Shown here one piece after another: positions 50,771 through 59,128 of a DNA stretch of 64,000 nucleotides (positions are counted from its first letter, which is position 1; each line of letters opens with the position of its first letter). The translations under genes and the position numbers were made by a program. This stretch comes from DASRJX01 sp035649235 (GTDB lineage: Bacteria > Acidobacteriota > Polarisedimenticolia > Gp22-AA2), in NCBI GenBank assembly GCA_035649235.1, contig DASRJX010000119.1, positions 1 through 64,000 on the forward strand, read 5' to 3'. A model generated the notes under the pieces. That model had not been told where the DNA came from. It worked only from the letters and a program-made list of their open reading frames with translations, and searched no databases.

Positions 50771-51281
50771 CCGAAGGGCGCGGGCGAGGAGCCCGACGCT
50801 CCGGCATCTCGGGGAGATCGACGGTGGCCGGAGCCGTACCCGCGCCAGCCCAGGGGCGCACGCTCGACCAGGGCCACTCCCTCGGCAGCCGCACCAGTCC
50901 CGCCAGAACCGGGCTCCGATGCAGCAGGTCGGCGCGCCGGGCAATCTGCTGCAGCCCCTGAAGCGCCGCCATCTGGTCCGCGTCCTGCCAGACCAGTCCG
51001 AGCCGGCCCCGCCGCCAGTTCCACTCGCGAGCGAAGCGCGCCTTGAGTCGTCTCACGATCACCTGGACCGAGCGCGGGTCGCCATCCGGCGTGGCGACGA
51101 TCAGCCGCACGCGGTCCGGCAGCACCACGAAGGCGTGCAGGTGAAACGCCAGACGCCGGCGCAGGTGCCCGAGGACGCGGCAGAAGAGGCGCGCGGCCTC
51201 GGCGTCGCCGAGCACCGGACGGTCACCGTAGGTCCAGAGCGTCAGCAGGTAGGCGCACTTCTCTCCCGATGCTCCACGCAT
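50760..51281 (-). CDS. REP-associated (RAYT/Y1-like) transposase, catalytically degenerate
   Basis: A 173-residue protein with the fold pattern of REP-associated tyrosine transposases: YLLTLWTYGDRPVLGDAEAA, FHLHAFVVLPDRVRLIVATP, LKARFAREWNWRRG, and HRSPVLAGLVRLPREWPWSS. The HUH motif, normally PDHVHLL, reads PDRVRLI, so both His are Arg. The catalytic Tyr of YIHxNPVxAGLV is missing (DLLHRSPVLAGLV). The overall reading frame is intact, so it may be a domesticated DNA- or RNA-binding protein. Two ATGs (51284, 51281) follow GGGAGGAG. No REP palindromes flank it. The 180-bp gap 51282-51461 shows nothing else. Confidence 0.78.
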   Translation of the reverse strand: MRGASGEKCAYLLTLWTYGDRPVLGDAEAARLFCRVLGHLRRRLAFHLHAFVVLPDRVRLIVATPDGDPRSVQVIVRRLKARFAREWNWRRGRLGLVWQDADQMAALQGLQQIARRADLLHRSPVLAGLVRLPREWPWSSVRPWAGAGTAPATVDLPEMPERRAPRPRPSVSG

Positions 51282-51461
51282 CATCTCCTCCCGTACGGCT
51301 CTCGCCCCGTCGTGACGCGGCGGTCGGGCCCGGTGGAGTGCAAGAGCGGTGCGAGGAGACACGACGCTGCGCCGTGGCGGGATAGAAGCCGGCGGGGCAT
51401 GGCGGACGTTCGCCCGTGGTCACGACAAGGACTGTGATGGACGCGGAAGGACTGTGCTGCC

Positions 51462-51722
51462 TCAGCGGCGCGCGCTCTCGTCGAGCGCATCCTCGAGGAT
51501 GGTTCGCGCAGCGTCGGCGGCGCGGAACCAGGAGTCGCTCAGCCGGGCGGGCGCCTCGCGGGCGGCCCGCTCCACGGATCGCGCAGCCTTCTTCACGCGC
51601 TCGCGGTTCCGGCGCCCCGATTCGGGCGCGGTCAGGTAGGCGATGATCGCCCCCGCGGCCGCGCCGGCGAGGAAAGCGACGAGGATATGTGAGCCCTTGA
51701 ACCCTCCGCCCTCAGTGGCCAT
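51462..51722 (-). CDS. YtxH-like small membrane protein
   Basis: An 86-residue protein. A Gly/Ala-rich helix (about 10-30, ILVAFLAGAAAGAIIAYLTA) is followed by PESGRRNRERVKKAARSVER, the YtxH pattern of TAPxSGxxxR. The C-terminus is a helical tail. YtxH proteins are general-stress or envelope-associated with unknown activity. Its start overlaps the end of the DUF948 gene by 11 bp, a common pairing. Confidence 0.85.
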   Translation of the reverse strand: MATEGGGFKGSHILVAFLAGAAAGAIIAYLTAPESGRRNRERVKKAARSVERAAREAPARLSDSWFRAADAARTILEDALDESARR

Positions 51723-52197
51723 CGAGCGACTCCTCGGAGGCGCGCATGGAGGGGACCGGAGCGCCTCCTCCCGCATCGGCTTCCTCGTCCGCGGCGTCGC
51801 CCTCGGATTCCTGGCCGGCGTCCCCGTCTCCGGACCGACCACGCCTCGCCGTGAAGGCGCCCAGACCGGCGAGCAGGGCAGGCCCCACGGCACCCAGCAC
51901 GGTCCCTGCAATCTGAAGGGAGCGTCGCAGGTTCTGCAACGTCTGGCCGAGGCTCGCGGCGGAGTCGAAGAGCGGCTTGAGCCGCTCCCCTTCCCCTTCC
52001 AGAGTGACACCGATCCGGTTCATGCGGGCCGCTGTCTCCGACAACTCCCGCAGGGCGTGCTCCAGGCGGGGCGCGGTTGTGTCCGCGAACTGCTTGACGC
52101 TCTTGAGCGTCTGGACGGCGTGATAGAAGACGGGCAGCAGGGCGCCGACCAGAACGGCCAGCAGGACGAGTCCTATGACGACCGCTGCATCCTGCAT
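51712..52197 (-). CDS. DUF948-like membrane protein
   Basis: A 161-residue protein. N-terminal helix (about 5-27, AVVIGLVLLAVLVGALLPVF) is followed by an amphipathic coiled region (LKSVKQFADTTAPRLEHALR, LSETAARMNRIGVTLEGEGE), which fits DUF948. A second hydrophobic stretch (IAGTVLGAVGPALLAGLGAF) and an acidic tail follow. It is paired with the YtxH gene. GGGAGG lies upstream of the ATG. The spacer to nadB includes the palindrome GTTACTGTAAC (52214-52224). Confidence 0.8.
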   Translation of the reverse strand: MQDAAVVIGLVLLAVLVGALLPVFYHAVQTLKSVKQFADTTAPRLEHALRELSETAARMNRIGVTLEGEGERLKPLFDSAASLGQTLQNLRRSLQIAGTVLGAVGPALLAGLGAFTARRGRSGDGDAGQESEGDAADEEADAGGGAPVPSMRASEESLDGH

Positions 52198-52251
52198 TGT
52201 GGTCCTCCCTTCCGTTACTGTAACAGAAAGCCGCCTGCGACGGTCACGCGC

Positions 52252-53874
52252 CTACCCTGACCCTGGGAGCCGGATGAGATCGGGAGCCGGGGCGCCGGGC
52301 GCCACGATCGAATGCCGGCCGCGGCCGGGCTGGGGCCGGGGAAAGTCGGATCGGAAATGGCTCCCCCTGCTCTCCTCGCGTCGCAGAGCGCACTCGGCGA
52401 TCAGCCGCCCGGCGAACAGCATGTTGCGCGCTTCCAGTCCGGCGCGGGACGGAGGACCCGCCGCCAAATTCTCCTCGAGCCCGAGGATCGCCGACGCCGC
52501 CCGCTGCAGGCCCAAAGCGTCGCGCACGATGCCGGCCTGCTGCCACATGATCTCCTTCAGCGCCGCAATGGTTGCAGGGGCCGCGGCCTCCGGAATCGTC
52601 CGAACGACGGGGTCGGAGTCGCCGGCTGGACCCGTAGTCAGGGGGCCCGAGGCGTCCGGCCGGGTTGACGGGCCCGGCCCCGCCGGTCGGTCGGCCAGGA
52701 CTGCCTGCCCGGCGCGGGCGCCGAAGACCAGGCCCTCCAGCAGCGAGTTGCTGGCCAGCCGGTTGGCGCCGTGCACGCCGTTGCAGGCCACCTCGCCGGC
52801 CGCGTACAGGCCCGGGATCGAAGTTCTCCCCCAGGTGTCGGTCCGCACGCCCCCCATCATGAAGTGGGCGCAGGGCGAGACCGGCAGGCGGTCCCGGCCA
52901 ATGTCGAGGCCGTGGCGCGCACAGGTGGCGGCGATGGTCGGGAATCGGCGGCGGACGAACTCGGGCTCGCAGGCGCTCATATCGAGGAACACGCACGGAT
53001 GTCCGCTGCGCCGGATCTCCTCGGTGATGCCGCGCGCCACGATGTCCCGCGGGGCCAGGTCCCCACGCGGATCGATCGCGGCCATGAAGCCCTCCCCGCG
53101 GGCATTCAGCAGCCGGCCCCCCTCGCCGCGCATCGCCTCCGACAGGAGGAAGCGCGGCACCCCCGGCAGAAACAGGGCCGTCGGATGGAACTGGACGAAC
53201 TCCAGGTCCATCATCTCGGCCCCTGCACGATAGGCCATGGTCAGTCCGTCGCCGGTGGCCTGGGGCGGGTTGGTGGTCTCGCGATAGATCTGTCCGGCGC
53301 CTCCGGTCGCGAGCAGCACGGCCCGGGCTGGCATCAGCAGGGTCCTGCCGCTCCGCTCGTCGAGGGCTGCGAGCCCGACGCAGCATCCTCCCTGCATGAG
53401 GATGTCGATGGAGAAGAGCCGCGGCAGGAGCTCGATCCCCGGCGTGCCCTTGGCCTTCTCGACCAGGGCGCGGACGATCTCGCGCCCGGTCGAGTCGCCC
53501 TGGGCGTGCAGGATGCGGCGCTTGCTGTGGGCCGCCTCGCGCGCCAGGGCCAGCCGGGCCCCCTCGCGGTCGAAACGGGCCCCCCACTCGATCAGCTCCA
53601 GGGCCCGGGCGGGCCCCTCCTCGACGAGGATGCGCACCGCGCCTTCGCTGCACAGTCCGTCTCCGGCCCGCAGTGTGTCCTCGTAATGGAGCGCCACCTC
53701 GTCGTCATCCGAGAGGACCGCGGCCAGCCCCCCCTGGGCCTTGTCGGACGAGGAGTCCGTCGGGCCGTCCTTGGTGAGGATGCCGACGCGCCCGCCGCTC
53801 CGGGCGATCTCCACGGCGGCACGCAGGCCGGCGATGCCGCTTCCGACGACGAGCGCTCCGAAGACCGGTGTCAT
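52252..53874 (-). CDS. nadB: L-aspartate oxidase
   Basis: A 540-residue FAD enzyme that oxidises L-aspartate to iminoaspartate, the first step of NAD synthesis. FAD binding is at GALVVGSGIAGLRAAVEIA (residues about 5-23). Active-site blocks include EFVQFHPTALFLPG, GPCAHFMMGGV-like (SPCAHFMMGGVRTD), and ANRLASNSLLEGLVFG. The C-terminal helical domain has AALKEIMWQQAGIVRDALGL. No nadA or nadC is adjacent. ATG at 53874 lies 8 nt from the TAGACT -10, so a leaderless mRNA is likely. Confidence 0.94.
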   Translation of the reverse strand: MTPVFGALVVGSGIAGLRAAVEIARSGGRVGILTKDGPTDSSSDKAQGGLAAVLSDDDEVALHYEDTLRAGDGLCSEGAVRILVEEGPARALELIEWGARFDREGARLALAREAAHSKRRILHAQGDSTGREIVRALVEKAKGTPGIELLPRLFSIDILMQGGCCVGLAALDERSGRTLLMPARAVLLATGGAGQIYRETTNPPQATGDGLTMAYRAGAEMMDLEFVQFHPTALFLPGVPRFLLSEAMRGEGGRLLNARGEGFMAAIDPRGDLAPRDIVARGITEEIRRSGHPCVFLDMSACEPEFVRRRFPTIAATCARHGLDIGRDRLPVSPCAHFMMGGVRTDTWGRTSIPGLYAAGEVACNGVHGANRLASNSLLEGLVFGARAGQAVLADRPAGPGPSTRPDASGPLTTGPAGDSDPVVRTIPEAAAPATIAALKEIMWQQAGIVRDALGLQRAASAILGLEENLAAGPPSRAGLEARNMLFAGRLIAECALRREESRGSHFRSDFPRPQPGRGRHSIVAPGAPAPDLIRLPGSG

Positions 53875-53882
53875 GGATCGAC

Positions 53883-53933
53883 AGTCTAATCCGCCCGGCG
53901 TTCCTTGACAGCCCGGGTGAGCGTCCCTATCAT
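53883..53933. promoter_or_regulatory. Divergent promoters of nadB and the DUF4388 gene sharing a -35
   Basis: Plus strand: TTGACA (53905-53910), 17 nt, TATCAT (53928-53933), which serves the gene starting at 54000. Minus strand: CTGTCA (53911-53906), 17 nt, TAGACT (53888-53883), which serves nadB. The two -35 hexamers overlap over five bases, so the promoters should compete for polymerase. Confidence 0.65.
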
Positions 53934-53999
53934 GCACCCTCCCGAGGCCCCGCGCGCGGCACAGCACGGCGGCCCCGAGAGAGGTCGTCCCGGCCCGCG

Positions 54000-55700
54000 A
54001 TGCAGGACGCTCAACCCACGCAACCGATCGCCAGCGTGTTCACGCCGCGGCTCGTCGCCCGCCTGCATCGCGAGGGTTTCGACGGCTCGTTGCGCTTCAG
54101 CGCGGAAGGGACGACCCGGGTCGTTTACTTCCGGAACGGCGAGATCGCCTCCGCCGCCAGCAACGCCGAGGCGGATCGCCTGCCCAGCATCCTCCTGGGT
54201 GACGGACGCCTGACGGAGCCGCAGCTCGAGATGGCGCGCTCGCGGCTCCAGCCCGGCGTCTCGCTGGGCAAGATGCTGATCGAGATGGGGTTCCTGACCC
54301 CCTCGGAGCTGCTCCAGGGGGCCCGACGGCAGGTCCGCCAGATCCTGGCAGCCTGCTTCGCGCTGCACGAGGGCGCGTACCAGATCAGCCCCGGTCCGCT
54401 GCCGCGCGAGATCACGGTCCTCGGACTGCCGGCCCGCCGTCTGATCTTCGACGCTCTCATGGAATCCGGCGACCGGCAGGCGATCGTGCGCGAGATGGGG
54501 TCGATGGAGTCGGTCTACCGCCCCACCGATGCCTTCCGGGAGGGACTGTCCGCCCTCCGGCTCGAGACCTCGACGGAGCAGGTGGGACTGACCGTCGATG
54601 GGCAGCGGACCTTGCGCGAGATCAGCGGCCAGACCTCGTTGGACGACTTCACCGTCAGCAAGGTCGTCCTGGCGCTCGAGATCCTGGGTCTGGTGGAGGC
54701 CGCGCCGTCCGCCGCCTCCGCAGTCTCCCGGGGGAGGTTGATCCCGGTCGAAGCGGACTTGCCGCCCGACGCGCATCCCGCTCCGGACGCCCGGATCCAG
54801 GAGCCGGAGGTCGTGCCAGCGCCTCCATTGGAGCCGGAGAGCCCGGCGGCCCTGGCGCCGCCGCCCGCTCCCCAGGCTCAAGAGGAAGCCGAAGACCTGC
54901 CGCCCCCCTTCCCTCCGGGGGAGCTGCCCGCTTTCGCGATCCCGCCCGGCGCAGCGCCGGAGTGGCGTCTCAATCCCCAGACCGGAGAGAAGACGATGGC
55001 CGGACCGGTCGAGATGACGTTCGACGGCCAGGTCGGGCCCGCGACGAACCGTCCGTCGGCCGCGAGGCGCTGGGCAGCCGTCGCCTCCGTGGCGGCGGTC
55101 GTGCTGATGGCGGCGCTCGCGGCCAGCCTGCTGCGCAACAGGCGACCGGCCCTGCAGGAGGCCGTGGCCGGGTCCACGGCCGAGCCCAAACCCGCCGAGG
55201 CAACGACCCCGGCTCCCGTCGAGGCAGGAGAAGTCGACACGCTGAAGGCGCCCTCTCCCCCCGCTCCGGCGCAGCCGGCGCCCGCTGCGGACCTTGCCGG
55301 CGACTCCGCAGAGCACCTTCCTCCCAGGTCCGGAGCGCGGCCCGGGCAGGAGCGGTTCGCCGACGCCTACCGCCTGATCGAAGAGGGGCGGGTCGCCGCG
55401 GGAGCCGATGCGTTTCGTGCCCTGGTGAGAGAAGGCGACCCGGATCGCTTCACCTTGCAGGTCCTGATCGCCTGCGAACCGGCCACGGTGCAGAAAGCGC
55501 TCGCCGCCACGCGCGCGGCGGGCGATCTCATCGTCGTGCCCTTCCCGCTCCAGGGACGGACCTGCTTCCGCGCCTGCTGGGGCGTGTACGACAGCAAGGA
55601 GGCCGCATACGCCGCGGCGTCGTCCGTCCCCGCCTATTTCGCCGAGGGAGCCCAGAAGCCGGTCGTCGTCTCGCTGGCTCGGCTCGCTCCGCGGTCCTAG
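54000..55700 (+). CDS. DUF4388 protein with TM helix and SPOR-like C-terminal domain
   Basis: A 566-residue protein. N-terminal DUF4388 (PATAN-like) region about 1-120 contains DGSLRFSAEGTTRVVYFRNG and EIASAASNAEADRLPSILLG. A middle DUF4388/winged segment runs to about 240. A Pro/Ala-rich linker (about 245-330) leads to a single TM helix (about 362-381, AVASVAAVVLMAALAASLL). The C-terminal domain (about 480-555) with LQVLIACEPATVQKALA and RACWGVYDSKEAAYAAASSV resembles SPOR or peptide-binding domains. DUF4388 is linked to regulatory and gliding-type systems. First gene of the kinase-containing cluster. Confidence 0.78.
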   Translation: MQDAQPTQPIASVFTPRLVARLHREGFDGSLRFSAEGTTRVVYFRNGEIASAASNAEADRLPSILLGDGRLTEPQLEMARSRLQPGVSLGKMLIEMGFLTPSELLQGARRQVRQILAACFALHEGAYQISPGPLPREITVLGLPARRLIFDALMESGDRQAIVREMGSMESVYRPTDAFREGLSALRLETSTEQVGLTVDGQRTLREISGQTSLDDFTVSKVVLALEILGLVEAAPSAASAVSRGRLIPVEADLPPDAHPAPDARIQEPEVVPAPPLEPESPAALAPPPAPQAQEEAEDLPPPFPPGELPAFAIPPGAAPEWRLNPQTGEKTMAGPVEMTFDGQVGPATNRPSAARRWAAVASVAAVVLMAALAASLLRNRRPALQEAVAGSTAEPKPAEATTPAPVEAGEVDTLKAPSPPAPAQPAPAADLAGDSAEHLPPRSGARPGQERFADAYRLIEEGRVAAGADAFRALVREGDPDRFTLQVLIACEPATVQKALAATRAAGDLIVVPFPLQGRTCFRACWGVYDSKEAAYAAASSVPAYFAEGAQKPVVVSLARLAPRS

Positions 55701-55701
55701 G

Positions 55702-57153
55702 ATGCCGGGCCGCCACGTCCGGGGCGGCTGGCCGGCCGGACTCGCCGCCTGCGCCACGGCGCTCCTGGCTCAATCGCTCTCTCCCGCCGTCGCCGACATC
55801 GTCCATCTCAAGAACGGAGGGACGATCGTCTGCGACCGCATCGAGGAGCGCGGCGAGAACCTCGTCGTGCATCAAGGCCAGGGAACGATAGTCGTTCCCC
55901 GCCGCGACGTCGCCCGGATCGAGGCGGTCCCGTCCCCGCCGTCCTCGAAGTCCGCCCGCGCGCCGGGCGGCGCCGGGCCGGACCGGAGGGGCGGGGCGGC
56001 ACGGCAGCCAGCGGACTCATCCGGCAGAGCCCCGCAGTCACCCCCCTTCGATCGGGCGGAGACCGTCCGGCGTCTGGAGGAGCTGAAGGCCCGGATGCAG
56101 CAGTTCCCCCTGGCCCGGGAGGAGAACCGGGCCCAGGTCGTCGCCCTGCTCTGTCGGCTGGGAGGAGAGGATCTCAAGCAAGGCCACGCCGGCGAGGCGC
56201 GTCGACGCTTCGAGGAGGCCCTCCAGTACGACGATCACAGCATTCCCGCCCGGGGAGGGCTGGCCGCGGCGTATCTGCACGAGGGCCGGGACGCGTTCGC
56301 CCGCTCGGTTCTCGAGCGGGCGCTCCTGGACGCACCCCACGATCCGGATCTGCTCTTCCTGCTCGGCGCGGTGGCCCAGAAACAGGACCGCCAGGACGAG
56401 GCGCTCGCCGCCTGGGAGAAGTCCCTGGCCGTCCGGCCGGATCCTCTGCTGCGCGAGCGGATGGAGACGCTGCGGCGCCAGCAGTCCGTCGAACAGGGCT
56501 ACCGGCGGACCGAAGGCGCGCACTTCATCCTGCGCTACGACGGCGAGCGGATCTCGCCAGAACTCGAGGCGGCGATCCTCGGCGAGCTCGAGAGCCGGTT
56601 CCCCGATCTGGTCCGGCAGTTCGACCACGACCTATCCCTGCCAATCGCGGTCGTCGTCTATCCCGGACAGGCCTTCTACGAGGCGACTCAAGCCGATGCC
56701 AACGTCGCCGGCCTCTACGACGGCAAGATCCGCCTGCCGGCCGGGGGCCTGCGCGATCTGAACCGCGAGGTCCGCGCCGTCCTCCTGCACGAGCTGGCGC
56801 ACGCTTTCATCACGGACAAGAGCGGCGGTCGCGCCCCGCGCTGGCTGCAGGAGGGTCTGGCCCAATGGATCGAGGGGCGACGCACGACGGTCGCGACCGC
56901 GCGCCAGCTGGCGCGGGACTGGCAGGACGACAGCGCCGGCCCGGCGTGGGGATCGACCTTCACCTACGCCTCCGCTCTTTCGTTCGTTGAATTCCTCCTC
57001 GATCGCGAAGGGTTCCACGGACTGAACCTCGTCCTGCTCGAGATGGGTCGCGGCAGCGACTCCGATGAGGCGGTCCGGACCGCCACCCGGTTCACCCTCC
57101 CCGAGTTGCTGCGCCTCTGGGGCGAGGACCTGGCCCGCCGTCACTTGCAATAA
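55702..57153 (+). CDS. TPR-containing gluzincin metalloprotease-like protein (peptidase MA)
   Basis: A 483-residue protein. Signal peptide (about 10-32) is followed by a small SHSP/OB-like region (IVHLKNGGTIVCDRIEERGE) seen before peptidase-MA domains, then TPR repeats (about 150-250, for example LLFLLGAVAQKQDRQDEALA). The peptidase domain has LLHELAHAFITD (HExxH) and the third ligand region LQEGLAQWIEG. It is probably an exported zinc protease or inactive relative; all zinc ligands are present. Starts 2 bp after the previous gene. Confidence 0.8.
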   Translation: MPGRHVRGGWPAGLAACATALLAQSLSPAVADIVHLKNGGTIVCDRIEERGENLVVHQGQGTIVVPRRDVARIEAVPSPPSSKSARAPGGAGPDRRGGAARQPADSSGRAPQSPPFDRAETVRRLEELKARMQQFPLAREENRAQVVALLCRLGGEDLKQGHAGEARRRFEEALQYDDHSIPARGGLAAAYLHEGRDAFARSVLERALLDAPHDPDLLFLLGAVAQKQDRQDEALAAWEKSLAVRPDPLLRERMETLRRQQSVEQGYRRTEGAHFILRYDGERISPELEAAILGELESRFPDLVRQFDHDLSLPIAVVVYPGQAFYEATQADANVAGLYDGKIRLPAGGLRDLNREVRAVLLHELAHAFITDKSGGRAPRWLQEGLAQWIEGRRTTVATARQLARDWQDDSAGPAWGSTFTYASALSFVEFLLDREGFHGLNLVLLEMGRGSDSDEAVRTATRFTLPELLRLWGEDLARRHLQ

Positions 57154-57236
57154 CGTTGTCCGCGCACCAAGTTATAGCGAGATCCGATCCGGCCGCCCCG
57201 GCCCGTAGGCGTGCGGCTGATGGAGGGCTCTCTGGC

Positions 57237-59054
57237 ATGCAAGGAAGCCTGGCTCGCAGATCACCCGCCGACGTGCTGAGCGACGCGCAGCGGAATCGAA
57301 CCTCGGGCGTCCTGACCTTCCGTCTCGATCCGATCAGCCGGCAGATCCATCTCGAGGCGGGAGTGCACATCCGGTTCGCCGCCAGCAACCATCCCGCCGA
57401 GAGCCTGACGAGCTGGTTCCTGGAACGTGGCGGCGTGGCGGAGGAGCAGCTGCGGCAGGCCGCTTTGGAGAAGCGGCCGGAGGAATTCCTGGGCTCGACG
57501 CTGCTGCGGCTCGGACTCGTCACCCCGGAGGACCTGGTCGAGCTGACCGAAATGCACATCCGCAGGATCGCCCGCGCCGCGATGCGGATGGGAGGCGCCG
57601 CCTACCAGTTCCAGGAGGGTGGCACGCCGCTTCGCGATCCGATGATCGGCGGAGTCCTGACCGCCGAGGTCCTCCTCGAGTGGACGCGCGAGATCAACAA
57701 TCCGGACTGGATCCGCGGGCGCCTCGGATCTCCCGACAGCCGCATCCAGCGCGGAGCCCGCCCTCCGGACGGCTACCAGAGGATCCGGCTGGACCCGGCG
57801 GAGGGGTACATCATGTCGCGGGTCGACGGCGTCGCCACCATCCGCGAGATCTGCATGGTGAGCCCCATGGGGGACGACAAGACGCTCGCCGCCCTGCTCG
57901 GTCTGTCCCTGGCGGGCATCCTCGAGATGCCCGGCGGAGCCACGGAGCAACCGGGGCCCGCGGCACGCCCCGAGCTTCCCCCCGTTGACGCCGCCGGCTC
58001 CTCGCAGAGCAGCCGGTCGCCATCGCCTCCGAAGCCGCCGGCAGTCAAGCCTTCGGTGCCGACGCAGGCCGCTGCCAAGCCGATCGTTCTTCCGTCACCG
58101 ACGGCGTCCGCCAAGCCTCCCGCGCCCTCTGTGCCCGCGGCGAGCAAGGCCCCGCCGCCGGCCGCCGCCAGACCGGGCAGTCCCCAGGCCGCCCCGGCCT
58201 TCCAGCCTCCCGGCGCTGCTCGCCCGGGGCCGATCGGTCTCGTCCCCAAGGCCCGCATCCCCCTCGGAGGCGCCGGCCGGGGCTTGAGGCCCGTCCGGAG
58301 GCCGGGCGCCGCGATCCCGAAGCCCCTGCGGCCAGCGATCAAGCCGGCGGCCGAGACCGTCGTGGACGTGGAGACGGAGATGCTCCGCCGCTTCCGCGAC
58401 ATCCACACGCTCGACCTCTACCAGGTCCTCGACGTCGCTCCGGTCGCCACGATGGACATGATCCGCCGCTCGTACTACGCCCTGGCGCGCCGCCTGCACC
58501 CCGACACCTTCCATCGCGAGGATCTGAAATCGAAGGCGGAAAAGGTCTTCGGCCGGATCACCGAGGCCTATGCCACCTTGTCCCACCCCACTACACGGGA
58601 GAAGTACGACGAGGAGCGGCAGGCGCGCGGCAGCCAAACGGAGGACAAGTCGGCCGACGCGACAGCGGTGGCCCGGATGAACTTCAAGCACGGCCGGGAG
58701 CATTTCGAGCACGGCCGGCTGTCGGAAGCGCTCTCGTTCCTCCAGAACGCCTGCCAGCAGGATCCGACCCGGGCCGAGTACTTCGAGTACCTGGGCATGG
58801 CCCAGACGAAGAACCCACGCCTCCGCAAGCAAGCGGAGGAGAGCCTTCTCAAGGCCATCGAGCTGGCGCCGATGAGCGCCAGCTCGCACGCGCTCCTCGG
58901 GCAGCTGTACGAACGCGCCGGAGTCATGGACAGGGCGCGCGCCATGTACCGCAAGGCGCTCGAGTGGGACCCCACCAACGAGACGGCACTGGCCGGGCTC
59001 GAATCCGAAGGCTCGACCCGCAAGGGAATCCTCGGGCTGTTCTCCCGCAAGTGA
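57237..59054 (+). CDS. DUF4388 protein with J-domain and C-terminal TPRs
   Basis: A 605-residue cytoplasmic protein. N-terminal DUF4388 (RSPADVLSDAQRNRTSGVLT, IHLEAGVHIRFAASN), a middle regulatory part, a Pro/Ala/Lys-rich linker (about 255-370), then a J-domain (about 395-470) with YALARRLHPDTFHRED holding HPD. TPRs follow (EHGRLSEALSFLQNACQQDP, SSHALLGQLYERAGVMDRAR). It may recruit DnaK to a DUF4388-controlled complex. ATG at 57237 has TGGAGGG upstream; a TTG start at 57156 is possible but unlikely. Confidence 0.8.
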   Translation: MQGSLARRSPADVLSDAQRNRTSGVLTFRLDPISRQIHLEAGVHIRFAASNHPAESLTSWFLERGGVAEEQLRQAALEKRPEEFLGSTLLRLGLVTPEDLVELTEMHIRRIARAAMRMGGAAYQFQEGGTPLRDPMIGGVLTAEVLLEWTREINNPDWIRGRLGSPDSRIQRGARPPDGYQRIRLDPAEGYIMSRVDGVATIREICMVSPMGDDKTLAALLGLSLAGILEMPGGATEQPGPAARPELPPVDAAGSSQSSRSPSPPKPPAVKPSVPTQAAAKPIVLPSPTASAKPPAPSVPAASKAPPPAAARPGSPQAAPAFQPPGAARPGPIGLVPKARIPLGGAGRGLRPVRRPGAAIPKPLRPAIKPAAETVVDVETEMLRRFRDIHTLDLYQVLDVAPVATMDMIRRSYYALARRLHPDTFHREDLKSKAEKVFGRITEAYATLSHPTTREKYDEERQARGSQTEDKSADATAVARMNFKHGREHFEHGRLSEALSFLQNACQQDPTRAEYFEYLGMAQTKNPRLRKQAEESLLKAIELAPMSASSHALLGQLYERAGVMDRARAMYRKALEWDPTNETALAGLESEGSTRKGILGLFSRK

Positions 59055-59079
59055 CGCACGGGCCACGCGCCACGGGCGT

Positions 59080-59107
59080 TGATATTTCTCGGGCGGGCCC
59101 CTAGATT
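59080..59107 (+). promoter_or_regulatory. Putative kinase promoter
   Basis: TTGATA (59080-59085), a 16-nt spacer and TAGATT (59102-59107) precede the kinase ATG at 59129 by 21 nt. Confidence 0.55.
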
Positions 59108-59128
59108 CCGTTTCGGAGCGAGCGCGCG

